Source: Cellulophaga baltica (GTDB lineage: Bacteria > Bacteroidota > Bacteroidia > Flavobacteriales > Flavobacteriaceae). Taken from it: a stretch of DNA of 64,000 nucleotides. A program made the position numbers and the translations under genes. Under the pieces are notes generated by a model, which saw only the letters and a program-made list of their open reading frames with translations, made no database searches and was not told where the DNA came from. The DNA lies in NCBI RefSeq assembly GCF_018861125.1, contig NZ_JAHKQN010000015.1:379023-443022 (forward strand), written 5' to 3'. Below, piece by piece: positions 8,528 through 17,477 of the stretch (positions are counted from its first letter, which is position 1; each line of letters begins with the position of its first letter).

Positions 8528-8535
8528 TACTTTTG
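8528..8535 (+). promoter_or_regulatory. candidate -7 box for the TerC-family gene
   Basis: TACTTTTG matches TAnnTTTG exactly, with a 44-base gap to the ATG at 8580. The -33 region shows only TTTA. Confidence 0.4.
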
Positions 8536-8579
8536 TCGATGAAGTGCAATACTAACAAATCTTAAATTGTAATTTTTAT

Positions 8580-9521
8580 ATGCTAGTTTGGATATTATTT
8601 CTTGTTCTAATTATTATTTTTTTAGCTCTTGATTTAGGTGTTTTTAATAAAGAAGATCATGTTATTAAAACTAAAGAAGCCGGAATTTGGACTGCTGTTT
8701 GGATTACCGTAGCTTTTGTATTTAGTGGTGTTATCTACTGGCTGTTTTCTTCTGGAATAATAGAAAATCCTACGGGGTTAAATCCCGAAGATGCTGTTTT
8801 AAAATATATTACTGGATATTTAATTGAATTGTCATTAAGTATAGATAACGTATTTGTAATTGCTGTTATATTCTCAAGTTTTAAAATACCTGCAATTTAC
8901 CAGCATAGAGTTTTATTTTGGGGAATTTTAGGAGCTATCATTTTTAGAGCATTAATGATCTTATTTGGTGTTGCTCTAATTACTCGTTTTGAGTGGATCA
9001 TTTATATTTTTGGAGTTTTCTTATTATATACAGCATTTAACATGTTAAAAGGTGAAGATGATAATTTTGATCCTCAAAAATCATTTGTGTTTAGGCAGTT
9101 GCAAAAAGTATATCCGATATCTTCTCAAATAAAAGGACATGATTTTTTTATTACTGAAAACGGAAAAAAAGTAGCCACTCCCCTTTTTGTAGCCCTTATT
9201 GTTATTGAATTGACAGATATTTTATTTGCTTTAGATAGTATTCCTGCAATTTTAGCCATCACAGCAGACCCATTTATTGTTTTTAGTTCTAATATTTTAG
9301 CGATTTTAGGCCTGCGTTCTATGTACTTTTTAATATCGAGAATGTTACAGAAATTCCGTTATATCAATTATAGTCTTGTAGTTATCTTAGCTTTTGTAGG
9401 TTTAAAAATGCTTTTCTCACATTATTTACATTTACCAGAATGGGTATCATTAACTGTTATATCAGTTTCATTACTAGGCGGGGTTTTAGCATCTGTATTC
9501 ATACCAGAAAAAGAAGCATAA
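8580..9521 (+). CDS. TerC/Alx family integral membrane protein
   Basis: 313 residues with about eight or nine hydrophobic helices. The two family signatures are present: IELSLSIDNVFVIAVIFSSF with the buried acidic Asp, and its repeat VIELTDILFALDSIPAILAI. Between the halves is a hydrophilic loop (GEDDNFDPQKSFVFRQLQKV). TerC/Alx proteins of this length are linked to manganese export or metal homeostasis and to tellurite or pH response; the specific ion here is not shown by the sequence. Located in the inner membrane. Single gene, terminated at 9525-9554. No riboswitch like the yybP-ykoY element is apparent in the short leader. Confidence 0.85.
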   Translation: MLVWILFLVLIIIFLALDLGVFNKEDHVIKTKEAGIWTAVWITVAFVFSGVIYWLFSSGIIENPTGLNPEDAVLKYITGYLIELSLSIDNVFVIAVIFSSFKIPAIYQHRVLFWGILGAIIFRALMILFGVALITRFEWIIYIFGVFLLYTAFNMLKGEDDNFDPQKSFVFRQLQKVYPISSQIKGHDFFITENGKKVATPLFVALIVIELTDILFALDSIPAILAITADPFIVFSSNILAILGLRSMYFLISRMLQKFRYINYSLVVILAFVGLKMLFSHYLHLPEWVSLTVISVSLLGGVLASVFIPEKEA

Positions 9522-9524
9522 AAA

Positions 9525-9554
9525 AAGTCTCAATGTGAATTTACATTGAGACTT
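9525..9554. terminator. bidirectional terminator between the TerC-family and OmpA-like genes
   Basis: A 12-bp stem AAGTCTCAATGT (9525-9536 with 9543-9554) and 6-base loop between converging genes. An A run precedes it, which serves the minus-strand gene as a T run. Confidence 0.75.
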
Positions 9555-9576
9555 ATATATTGTAACGCTATATTAT

Positions 9577-10269
9577 TTACTGCGTTTTTTGAATCGCTTC
9601 TTCTTTTAAATTTTCATTAGCAACAATAACTACCTCTACTCTACGGTTTTGAGCTTTACCTTCAGTCGTAGTATTATCACCTTTAGGTTGTGTTTCACCG
9701 TACCATTTGGTAGTCAAACGTGATGAGTTTATTCCGTTGTTATTTAAATAATTTGAAACAGACTGAGCCCTCTTTTTAGATAGCTCCATATTATAGTCAT
9801 CTGGTCCTGCGCTATCTGTATGTCCTTCAATAAGAATATCAGAATCAGGATACTCATTTAAAATACCCGTTAAACTGTTTAAAGTATTCGCAGACGTTCC
9901 TTTAATATCAGATTTGTTAGTGTCAAAATACACACCAGCATCTTCATTAAAAACTACATTAATACCTTCACCAACTCTAGTTACTTCAGCACCTGGTATT
10001 TCTTCTTCAATACGCTCAGCTTGCTTATCCATTCGGTTACCAATATATCCACCGGCAGCACCACCAACTACAGCACCTAAAATAGCACCCAGCGCAGTAT
10101 TATTACCACTACCCACATTATTACCAATTACACCACCAATTACGGCACCACTTGATGAACCAATTACGGCACCTTTTTGTGAATTATTTGCGTTTTTTAT
10201 TGCCGTACAACTTGTTATCAGTGCAACCGAAAACATTATTGCAGCAAATTTTAGACTTATATTTTTCAT
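9577..10269 (-). CDS. OmpA-family lipoprotein with glycine-zipper segment
   Basis: 230 residues. A lipoprotein signal ends LITSCTAIKN (Cys 21). Residues 33-80 form a glycine-zipper region (AVIGGVIGNNVG, AILGAVVGGAAGGYIGNRM) expected to insert in or lie on a membrane. Residues ~105-220 are an OmpA/MotB peptidoglycan-binding domain with YFDTNKSDIKG, ILIEGHTDSAGPDDYNMELS and QNRRVEVVI. The likely role is anchoring the outer membrane to peptidoglycan, like E. coli YiaD. The upstream lipocalin-like lipoprotein ends 4 bases before its start, so the two are cotranscribed. Confidence 0.85.
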   Translation of the reverse strand: MKNISLKFAAIMFSVALITSCTAIKNANNSQKGAVIGSSSGAVIGGVIGNNVGSGNNTALGAILGAVVGGAAGGYIGNRMDKQAERIEEEIPGAEVTRVGEGINVVFNEDAGVYFDTNKSDIKGTSANTLNSLTGILNEYPDSDILIEGHTDSAGPDDYNMELSKKRAQSVSNYLNNNGINSSRLTTKWYGETQPKGDNTTTEGKAQNRRVEVVIVANENLKEEAIQKTQ

Positions 10270-10273
10270 TATA

Positions 10274-10753
10274 TTATTGTTTTACAAATTCATAAATAAC
10301 AGAAACGGGCGCTCCGTCTGTAATTACCTGTGATGCTAATTCCATTGTAGTTGGGGTTATATTATTAATATCTAAACGATACCCATAACCATTAGAAACA
10401 TCTTTCTTTTTCTCATCGATAAACTTAAATTGAAGTTGGTCTTTACCCATTTCATTTTCAATAACAGACCATCTAATATATCGTGTTCCACTTGAACATA
10501 AACTTGAAGGGTTTATGGTATATGTTCCTGTACTGTTGTTGTTTATAAAATTCCAAGTACTGCCTTCAAAACAAATGTCTTGAGCATCATTAAATAATAC
10601 CGATTTAAAACTTCCTTCTTGGTTAGCAAATGATACGTGGTTTAAAACCCAATCACCATTTATGGTTTTTCGTTGTTCACGAACTGCCTTAGTTGTTGAA
10701 CATGACGAAAAAAGTACCGCTGCAAAAAAGCCTAATGCTATGATTTTCTTCAT
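10274..10753 (-). CDS. lipocalin-like lipoprotein
   Basis: 159 residues. The signal ends LFSSCSTTKAV (Cys 18). The mature part begins with the lipocalin-type opening TINGDWVLNHVSF and continues as a series of short strands (STWNFINNNSTGTYTI, YIRWSVIENE, LQFKFIDEK, YRLDINNIT, TMELASQV) fitting a small beta barrel. Such proteins bind hydrophobic ligands or act structurally; the ligand is unknown. It is first in a two-gene unit with the OmpA-family lipoprotein, which begins 4 bases after its stop. Confidence 0.7.
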   Translation of the reverse strand: MKKIIALGFFAAVLFSSCSTTKAVREQRKTINGDWVLNHVSFANQEGSFKSVLFNDAQDICFEGSTWNFINNNSTGTYTINPSSLCSSGTRYIRWSVIENEMGKDQLQFKFIDEKKKDVSNGYGYRLDINNITPTTMELASQVITDGAPVSVIYEFVKQ

Positions 10754-10911
10754 TATAATTTTTTTAATATTTGAGTTAATAGATACATTTATATACGATA
10801 GAAGATGTAGTTTTAATTTTCAAACAACGTTAAACTATCGTTAATCAAGTGCAATTTCAGTATAAATGAAAATTTGAATTACTCTGAAGGAATATTTTTT
10901 TAGCACAAAAA

Positions 10912-12900
10912 CTAATACGCAACTAAATCTAACAAGCTTTTTGTGAATCTGTCTTTAGGTAAGTAATTGTTTTCTAGGTTTTTGGAAAAAGGAATAGGGG
11001 TTTCAAGACTAGCAACTCTTTTTACAGGAGCATCTAAGTATTCAAAACAATTTTCCATAACTAATGCAGCAATATCACTAGCAATACCTCCAAACATGCT
11101 ATCTTCTTGCAAAATAATAAGTTTGCCTGTCTTTTTTACAGATGTATAAATGGTTTCAGTATCTAAAGGTTGTAGTGTTCTTAAATCAATAACATCAGCA
11201 TTAACGGTTGTATGTTTTTCTAAAGTTTCTAATGCCCAGTGAACACCAGCGCCATAACTCACTATAGTAACAGCATCACCAGTTTTTAATAGTGAAGCTT
11301 TACCAAATGGTAAAGTGTAATAATCTGTAGGTACATCTTGGTGCAAACTACGGTAAAGAGCTTTGTGTTCAAAAAATAAAATAGGGTTTGGATCGTTAAT
11401 TGCTGTATTTAATAGTCCTTTAGCATCATATGGGAAGGCGGGATAGATTACTTTTAAACCTGGAGTTTTGGTAAACCAAGCTTCATTTGTTTGTGAGTGA
11501 AATGGACCCGCACCAACACCTGCACCACAAGGCATACGTATAACCACATCTGCTTTTTCTGCCCAACGGTAATGTGATTTTGCTAAGTAATTTACAATTG
11601 GATTAAAACCCGTACTCACAAAATCAGCAAATTGCATTTCAACAACAGCTTTCATTCCATTAATAGATAATCCCATAGCGGTAGACACCACAGCAGATTC
11701 ACAAATGGGCGTATTACGAACTCTCTCTTTACCAAATTCAGAAACAAAACCTTCGGTAATTTTAAAAACACCACCATAATCGGCAATATCTTGTCCCATT
11801 AAAACAAGGTTGTCATACTTTTGCATGGACTGTTTTAATCCTTGCGAAATAGCATCAACAAAACGAATGTTTTCTATTGAATTACTGGGGTTTACTACTA
11901 CGTATGTGAAGTTTTTATATATATCATTGTATTCGGTTGCTACAGTGCTAACAACTTCAGCTTCGTTATTTGTGACTTGTAAATTTTCGTTTATATCGTC
12001 TTGTATGGTGTCTTTAATTGTTTTGATACTTTCAAGCGTAAGAAGCTCTTCATCAAGAAGAAATTTTTCATAATTAGCAATTGGGTCTTTTTTTTCCCAA
12101 GCGTCTAACAATTCTTGGGGCACATATTTTGTGCCACTAGCTTCTTCATGACCACGCATCCTAAAAGTATTGAACTCTATTAAAACGGGTCTTGGGTTCT
12201 CACGTAAATCACTACAAATGGTATTCACTCTAGTAAAAACTTCAAGAATATTATTTCCGTCAATTTTGTATGATTCCATACCATAACCAATGCCTTTGTC
12301 GGCAATGGATTCACAGTTAAATTGCTCGTTTGTGGGTGTTGATAATCCGTAGCCATTATTCTCAACACAGAAAAGTACCGGGAGTTTCCAAACAGATGCA
12401 ATATTAAGCGCTTCATGAAAATCACCTTCACTAGTCGCACCTTCCCCTGTAAAAACAGCAGTTACATGTTTTTTGTTTTGTAATTTGTTAGCTAAAGCAA
12501 TACCGTCAGCAACACCTAATTGTGGGCCCAAATGCGATATCATGCCGATAATTTTATATTCTTGGGTGCCAAAATGGAAACTACGATCGCGACCTTTAGT
12601 AAATCCACTTGCCTTACCTTGCCACTGCCCAAAAAGTCTATCTAAAGGAATATTGCGAGAAGTAAACACTCCTAAATTTCGATGCATAGGCAATATATAT
12701 TCGTGTGAATGCATAGCGGCAGTAACACCAACCGAAATAGCTTCTTGTCCTATACCACTGAACCACTTTGATATACGACCTTGACGAAGCAAAATAAGCA
12801 TCTTTTCTTCAATCAACCTTGGAGTAATAAGTTGCTTGTAAAGTTGTAGTTTTTGATTGTCAGTAACCGAAAATTTATGGTAGTTCATTTTGTAGCCCAT
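10912..12900 (-). CDS. fused E1 alpha/beta subunit of a 2-oxoacid dehydrogenase (branched-chain type)
   Basis: 662 residues: an E1-alpha domain (about 1-310) joined to an E1-beta domain (about 340-662), a single-chain layout common in Bacteroidota. The thiamine diphosphate motif is intact: G152-E-G154 about 27 residues before N181-N182 in CVENNGYGLSTP. The beta part has GQDIADYGGVFKITEGF and the catalytic-type His in AGPFHSQTNEAWF. E1 decarboxylates a 2-oxoacid and passes the acyl group to lipoyl-E2; branched-chain 2-oxoacids are the likeliest substrate. No E2 or E3 gene is adjacent. The start may be Met1 or Met5 (12888). A second, diverged E1 fusion is at 52435. Confidence 0.85.
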   Translation of the reverse strand: MGYKMNYHKFSVTDNQKLQLYKQLITPRLIEEKMLILLRQGRISKWFSGIGQEAISVGVTAAMHSHEYILPMHRNLGVFTSRNIPLDRLFGQWQGKASGFTKGRDRSFHFGTQEYKIIGMISHLGPQLGVADGIALANKLQNKKHVTAVFTGEGATSEGDFHEALNIASVWKLPVLFCVENNGYGLSTPTNEQFNCESIADKGIGYGMESYKIDGNNILEVFTRVNTICSDLRENPRPVLIEFNTFRMRGHEEASGTKYVPQELLDAWEKKDPIANYEKFLLDEELLTLESIKTIKDTIQDDINENLQVTNNEAEVVSTVATEYNDIYKNFTYVVVNPSNSIENIRFVDAISQGLKQSMQKYDNLVLMGQDIADYGGVFKITEGFVSEFGKERVRNTPICESAVVSTAMGLSINGMKAVVEMQFADFVSTGFNPIVNYLAKSHYRWAEKADVVIRMPCGAGVGAGPFHSQTNEAWFTKTPGLKVIYPAFPYDAKGLLNTAINDPNPILFFEHKALYRSLHQDVPTDYYTLPFGKASLLKTGDAVTIVSYGAGVHWALETLEKHTTVNADVIDLRTLQPLDTETIYTSVKKTGKLIILQEDSMFGGIASDIAALVMENCFEYLDAPVKRVASLETPIPFSKNLENNYLPKDRFTKSLLDLVAY

Positions 12901-12987
12901 AGTATGTTATATAACTGGGTATAAAAGTAACAAAAAGGCTGTTAATAAAATGAAACCTAAGCACAAGCTTTGTTATCCTTTTTTTAT

Positions 12988-12995
12988 TAAATTTG
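12988..12995 (+). promoter_or_regulatory. candidate -7 box for the 13013 gene cluster
   Basis: TAAATTTG is an exact TAnnTTTG match, ending 17 bases before the ATG at 13013. TTTG occurs at 12969-12972 but the spacer of 15 is shorter than usual. Confidence 0.45.
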
Positions 12996-13012
12996 GATAA
13001 AACAATATATAT

Positions 13013-13963
13013 ATGAGTAGCGTTCCAAGTGTGAATTTGCAAGATTTTGTATCAGGTGATGCAAAACGAAAAGAGAAGTTTATTAAAGAAATAGGTAGTG
13101 CTTTTGAAGACATAGGTTTTGTCGCACTAAGTGGTCATTTTTTGTCGGACGAATTAGTTGAAGATTTATACAAAGAAATTAAAGGCTTTTTTAATTTACC
13201 ACAAGAGGTAAAAGACGGTTACGAGATTGAAGGTATTGGCGGTCAACGTGGGTACACATCTTTTGGAAAAGAACATGCAAAAGGTAAGAAAGAAGGAGAT
13301 TTAAAAGAATTTTGGCATTTTGGTCAATATGTAGAAGATAACCCTGCATTAGAAGAAGAATATCCTGAAAATGTTACCGTTAATGAGCTTTCAACTTTTA
13401 ATGAAGTTGGTAAAGAAACGTACAAAATGCTTGAAAAAACAGCAAAATATGTACTTAGAGCCTTAGCATTGCATTTAAATTTAGAAGAAACTTATTTTGA
13501 TGATTACATTAAAAATGGTAATTCTATTTTAAGACCGATACATTACCCACCAATTGAGACAGAACCTAAGAATGCTGTAAGAGCAGCAGCGCATGGTGAT
13601 ATTAATTTGATTACACTTTTAATGGGTGCTCACGGTAAAGGTTTACAAGTAAAAAACCATGCTGACGAGTGGGTTGATGCTATTGCACAGCCAGACGAAT
13701 TAATGATTAATGTTGGTGATATGTTATCACGTTTAACAAACAACAAATTAAAATCTACTATCCATCAAGTGGTTAATCCTCCGAAAGAATTATGGGGAAC
13801 ATCACGTTATTCTGTACCTTTCTTTATGCATCCTGTGGGCGATATGTCACTAAATTGTTTAGAAAATTGTATTGATGACGAAAACCCTAAGTTATATGAA
13901 GATACTACTGCAGGGGAATTTTTGCATGAGCGTTTGATTGAATTAGGTTTGATCAAGAAATAA
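13013..13963 (+). CDS. isopenicillin-N-synthase-like 2-oxoglutarate/Fe(II) oxygenase
   Basis: 316 residues, the normal length for this plant/bacterial oxygenase family. An N-terminal DIOX_N-like part (VPSVNLQDFVSG, FEDIGFVALSGH) is followed by the double-stranded beta helix with the iron triad H194-G-D196 and H251, and R265 in TSRYSVPFF as the 2-oxoglutarate carboxylate binder. Cytosolic. The hydroxylated substrate cannot be told from sequence. It heads a run of closely spaced plus-strand genes; the next starts 6 bases after its stop. Confidence 0.85.
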   Translation: MSSVPSVNLQDFVSGDAKRKEKFIKEIGSAFEDIGFVALSGHFLSDELVEDLYKEIKGFFNLPQEVKDGYEIEGIGGQRGYTSFGKEHAKGKKEGDLKEFWHFGQYVEDNPALEEEYPENVTVNELSTFNEVGKETYKMLEKTAKYVLRALALHLNLEETYFDDYIKNGNSILRPIHYPPIETEPKNAVRAAAHGDINLITLLMGAHGKGLQVKNHADEWVDAIAQPDELMINVGDMLSRLTNNKLKSTIHQVVNPPKELWGTSRYSVPFFMHPVGDMSLNCLENCIDDENPKLYEDTTAGEFLHERLIELGLIKK

Positions 13964-13969
13964 GCTTTC

Positions 13970-14416
13970 ATGCTTGATTCATTAAAATTTATTTTTAAGC
14001 GAGATTTATTAAGGCTTAAACACGAGATTTCTAGCTACAGAAATGAAAATGCTATTTGGAAAGTTGATAATGACATTACAAATAGCGCTGGCAATCTCTG
14101 TTTACATCTAGTAGGTAATTTAAACACTTTTATTGGGGTTGGTTACGGTAATACTGGATATATAAGAAATAGAGAGGCAGAATTTACATTAAAGAATGTA
14201 GATCGTGCTGAAATGTTAAAGCAGGTTGATGATGTAATAATTGTTATTGAGAACACGTTAAATGGAATAGAAGTGTCTGATTTAGAGAAAGATTGCACAA
14301 TTCGCCAATTTAATGACGAAACCAAATCAAACACTTATTTTTTAATTCATATTGCGTCGCATTTAGCATATCATTTAGGTCAAATAAACTATCATAGACG
14401 TTTGTTTGATGTTTAA
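13970..14416 (+). CDS. DinB-superfamily protein (DUF1572-like)
   Basis: 148 residues predicted as a four-helix bundle. His residues at the expected metal sites are visible in LCLHLVGNLNTF and in the C-terminal HIASHLAYHLGQINYHRR. DinB/YfiT-like folds bind a divalent metal and include thiol-dependent transferases; the function of this member is unknown. It lies 6 bases after the oxygenase gene and 20 before the SUI1 gene, so it belongs to the same transcription unit. Confidence 0.75.
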   Translation: MLDSLKFIFKRDLLRLKHEISSYRNENAIWKVDNDITNSAGNLCLHLVGNLNTFIGVGYGNTGYIRNREAEFTLKNVDRAEMLKQVDDVIIVIENTLNGIEVSDLEKDCTIRQFNDETKSNTYFLIHIASHLAYHLGQINYHRRLFDV

Positions 14417-14436
14417 TAAAAAACTAAAGTAATAGT

Positions 14437-14766
14437 ATGGACTTACAGGATCAGTTAAAAAACCTTTTTCCAGATCATAAAGAAGAAAAAACAGAAGCTG
14501 TTAAACCAGCCGAAAATCAAATTTGGATGCAAGAAGCTCCAATCATCTGTAAATATGAAAAGCGAAAAGGAAAACCGATTACAATTTTAGAAGGGTATAC
14601 TGGTGCAGATGCTGATTTTAAAAAGTTAGCAAAAGAATTAAAAACAAAATTAAGTGTTGGCGGTAGTTTTAAAGATGATGCCATTATTATTCAAGGTGAT
14701 TATAGAGATAAGATAATGACCATTTTGAAAGATAAAGGCTTTAAAGTCAAACGAGTTGGAGGTTAA
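14437..14766 (+). CDS. SUI1/eIF1-like translation factor (YciH type)
   Basis: 109 residues. The first 35 are a charged, probably disordered leader; residues ~36-109 match the SUI1 domain: CKYEKRKGKPITILEGYTG, DFKKLAKELKTKLSVGGSFKDDAIIIQGDYRDKIMTILKDKGFKVKRVGG. Bacterial YciH proteins resemble eIF1 and act at the ribosomal P site to bias start selection, but they are not essential. It is plus-strand and in the same direction as the flanking genes. Confidence 0.85.
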   Translation: MDLQDQLKNLFPDHKEEKTEAVKPAENQIWMQEAPIICKYEKRKGKPITILEGYTGADADFKKLAKELKTKLSVGGSFKDDAIIIQGDYRDKIMTILKDKGFKVKRVGG

Positions 14767-14829
14767 AGTCTGTTAATTAACATACTGCTCCCAACATTAA
14801 ATCTTAATTTTAACCTAAATTCTATTAAT

Positions 14830-15750
14830 ATGAACTCTCTCCTCCACATCACCAATGGCGACGTTTTCACCAATAAGTTACAAACTCTCAATATTCCAGG
14901 AGAAATTATTACATGGCGTGAAATGCTGTGTGAAGGTAAAACAGAATCTAACGTTGGTACTGAATCTTTTTGGAAAACTAGATTTGAGTATTTAAATAAA
15001 AATTATAAAGTATCAAAAGCTGTATTTATTGAAAAGACTTTAAAAGAATACCGTTCACTTTGCAATCATAAAAGTGAAGATCAAATAGTTTTGTGGTTTG
15101 ATAATGATTTATTTTGTCAAATAAATTTACTAGCAGTTGTAAGCTGGTTAAAAACACATAGAAAGTATGCTGAAATATCTTTAGTAACTTATAATAAAAC
15201 TAAGACTACAGATTTAAGTACTCTTTCAGAAGATAAATTATTGGCCTTATATAAAAAGAAGATAGTTCTAACTCAAGACGATATTGAATATGCGGACTAT
15301 GTTTGGCAATTATACTGTAGTGATAACCCAATTCGATTAGAAAATCTGTCTGATTTTAAAAATTATAATTTTAAGCATTTAGAAAACAGCATTCAAGCGC
15401 ATTTACGTAGATTTCCATCAATTAAAAATGGATTGAATGAAATGGAGACCAAAATGTTACAACTAGCTGTAGATAAAAAATCTTCATCAAAAAACGTTTA
15501 CCTTAAAACATTACTTCAAAACCAAGGTGTATTAGGTTTTTCTGATACACAATATAACAAAGCAATTAATAGATTAAAACCTTTATATAAATCATTTAAT
15601 CCTGTAAAACTTACAGAAAAAGGATTAGAAATATTAAAAGGTGAAACAAGTTATTATTCTTGTATTCAAGAAAATGATGTGTATCTTGGCGGTGCGTTAA
15701 AATACAATTTCTTGTATAATACAAATACGAATAGAATACTAAAATTATAA
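14830..15750 (+). CDS. DUF1835 domain-containing protein
   Basis: 306 residues. The opening LLHITNGDVFTNKLQTLNIPGEIITWREMLCEGK and QIVLWFDNDLFCQINLLAVVSWL are the DUF1835 pattern. A C-terminal helical part follows (HLRRFPSIKNGLNEMETKML) that resembles the associated DUF3658-like region. There is no signal peptide. Function is unknown; the N-terminal fold looks Rossmann-like. Its stop is one base before the next ATG, indicating coupled translation with the nucleoside phosphorylase. Confidence 0.7.
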   Translation: MNSLLHITNGDVFTNKLQTLNIPGEIITWREMLCEGKTESNVGTESFWKTRFEYLNKNYKVSKAVFIEKTLKEYRSLCNHKSEDQIVLWFDNDLFCQINLLAVVSWLKTHRKYAEISLVTYNKTKTTDLSTLSEDKLLALYKKKIVLTQDDIEYADYVWQLYCSDNPIRLENLSDFKNYNFKHLENSIQAHLRRFPSIKNGLNEMETKMLQLAVDKKSSSKNVYLKTLLQNQGVLGFSDTQYNKAINRLKPLYKSFNPVKLTEKGLEILKGETSYYSCIQENDVYLGGALKYNFLYNTNTNRILKL

Positions 15751-15751
15751 C

Positions 15752-16621
15752 ATGCAATTAAAGCCATCAGAGCTTATACTCAACCCAGATAATAGCATAT
15801 ATCATTTAAATATTTTACCAGAAGATCTTGCCGATACCGTTATTACGGTTGGTGACCCTGATCGAGTGTCTGAAGTTTCAAAACATTTTGATACAATAGA
15901 ACTAAAAAAAGGTAAACGTGAATTTGTTACCCACACTGGCGTATTAAATGGTAAGCGAATATCTGTAATATCAACAGGAATTGGTACGGATAATATTGAT
16001 ATTGTGTTTAATGAATTAGATGCTTTAGTTAATATTGATTTTGAAAGTAGAACTATAAATAAGGAGTTTAAAAAACTTGATATTGTGAGAATTGGAACTT
16101 CTGGTGCAATACATGATACGATACCAGTAGATTCTTTTTTGTTGAGTAAATATGCAATTGGTTTTGATAGTCTATTGCGTTTTTATGATGCTACGCATGT
16201 AATGGATGAAGTAATTCAAGGTAAGTTTGTAGCACACACAAACTGGTCAAAATATAAGTCAACACCTTATGTAGTTACTTGTGATGAAAGCTTAGCATCA
16301 AAAGTAGATTCAGAATTGGTGGTAAAAGGTTTTACAGCAACAAATGTTGGTTTTTATGGCCCACAAGGAAGAGTTTTACGTTTAAAAACAGAAGACAAAA
16401 ATTTAAATTCTAAATTAGCTTCTTTTGATTATGAAGGTTTGAAAATCACAAACCTTGAAATGGAAACATCTGGTATTTATGGCTTATCAAAATTGTTAGG
16501 TCATAATGCAATTTCAATGAATGCTATTGTTGCTAACCGTGCGACAGGTGAATTCTCAGAAAACTCAACGGAAACGGTTGAAAAATTGATTCAATATACT
16601 TTAGAAAAGTTGACTAAATAG
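15752..16621 (+). CDS. nucleoside phosphorylase (uridine/purine phosphorylase superfamily)
   Basis: 289 residues. Family hallmarks are the phosphate-loop-like VITVGDPDRVSEVSKHFD, ISTGIGTDNIDIVFNELDALV, VRIGTSGAIHDTIPVDSFLLS and the nucleoside-binding ITNLEMETSGIYGLSKLLGH. It cleaves a nucleoside with phosphate to base and ribose 1-phosphate; GDPDR and the overall length place it near uridine phosphorylase, but base preference is not decided. It abuts its neighbours: 1 base after the DUF1835 gene, and 0 bases before the substrate-binding protein. Confidence 0.82.
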   Translation: MQLKPSELILNPDNSIYHLNILPEDLADTVITVGDPDRVSEVSKHFDTIELKKGKREFVTHTGVLNGKRISVISTGIGTDNIDIVFNELDALVNIDFESRTINKEFKKLDIVRIGTSGAIHDTIPVDSFLLSKYAIGFDSLLRFYDATHVMDEVIQGKFVAHTNWSKYKSTPYVVTCDESLASKVDSELVVKGFTATNVGFYGPQGRVLRLKTEDKNLNSKLASFDYEGLKITNLEMETSGIYGLSKLLGHNAISMNAIVANRATGEFSENSTETVEKLIQYTLEKLTK

Positions 16622-17473
16622 ATGAAGAAAGTAAGAATAATAGGTGTTCCTGAACATTTTAATTTGCCATGGCATATGGCTATTGAAGAAAGTGCTTTTA
16701 AAGAGCGTGGTATTGATTTAGAATGGACAGATATACCTGAAGGTACTGGTAAAATGTGTCAAATGTTAGCTGATGAAGAAACGGATTTAGCTATTATTTT
16801 AACTGAAGGTATTGTTAAAAGTATAACTGAAGGTAATACCACAAAAATTGTTCAACAATATATTTCTTCACCTTTACTCTGGGGAATTCATGTTGCGGCA
16901 GATAGCAATTATAGTAAAATTTCAGATTTAAAAGGAACAGAAGCAGCAATAAGTCGTTTTGGTAGCGGAAGTCATTTGATGGCATTTGTACAAGCGCAAA
17001 ACGAAGGCTGGGATACAAATAATTTACAATTTGAGGTAATCAATAATTTAGATGGTGCGGTAAATGCTTTGACAGAAAAACAAGCAGATTACTTTATGTG
17101 GGAAAGGTTTACAACAAAGCCTTTAGTAGATAACGGTACTTTTAGAAGAATTGATGACTGCCCTACTCCTTGGCCTTGCTTTGTTATTGCTGCGACAGAT
17201 AAGTTTATAACAGAAAATGGTAATTTGTTGCAACATATTATTGAAGTAATAAATATGTATACTTCAGAATTTAAAAGTATTCCAAGTATTGATAATACCT
17301 TAGCTAATACTTACGAGCAAAAAATAGAAGATATTAAAGAATGGCTTTCTATTACAAGATGGAGTCAGTCTGAACTAGATGAAAAGACTTTAAATAAAAT
17401 TCAGGAAACACTATTAAATCTAAATCTAATAAAAACAAAGGTGTCTCCTGAAGGTATTTTATATAAAAAGTAA
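16622..17473 (+). CDS. type 2 periplasmic-binding fold protein lacking a signal peptide
   Basis: 283 residues. It reads as a substrate-binding protein of the NMT1/THI5-like class (VRIIGVPEHFNLPWHMAIEESAF, MCQMLADEETDLAIILTEG, LKGTEAAISRFGSGSHLMA, ADYFMWERFTTKPLVDNGTF). Unlike transport receptors it begins directly with the first strand, with no export signal or lipobox, and no ABC permease or ATPase gene is nearby. It starts right after the nucleoside phosphorylase stop. That suggests a cytosolic ligand-binding or enzymatic role linked to nucleoside or cofactor metabolism (inference). It resembles the Ca3427-like group as I remember it. Confidence 0.7.
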   Translation: MKKVRIIGVPEHFNLPWHMAIEESAFKERGIDLEWTDIPEGTGKMCQMLADEETDLAIILTEGIVKSITEGNTTKIVQQYISSPLLWGIHVAADSNYSKISDLKGTEAAISRFGSGSHLMAFVQAQNEGWDTNNLQFEVINNLDGAVNALTEKQADYFMWERFTTKPLVDNGTFRRIDDCPTPWPCFVIAATDKFITENGNLLQHIIEVINMYTSEFKSIPSIDNTLANTYEQKIEDIKEWLSITRWSQSELDEKTLNKIQETLLNLNLIKTKVSPEGILYKK

Positions 17474-17477
17474 AAGT

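Noticed and set aside
8536-8579. Metal riboswitch ahead of the TerC-family gene
   Set aside because: TerC/Alx genes sometimes have a manganese riboswitch, but the predicted leader is only about 40 bases and has no paired structure.
9914-10333. 139-residue plus-strand frame antisense to the OmpA-like lipoprotein
   Set aside because: It is a Pro/Ala-rich shadow created by the glycine-zipper codons on the other strand, and also overlaps the lipocalin-like gene.
12473-12784. Plus-strand frame inside the fused E1 gene
   Set aside because: It is fully antisense to the conserved E1-alpha domain with no start context and no domain.
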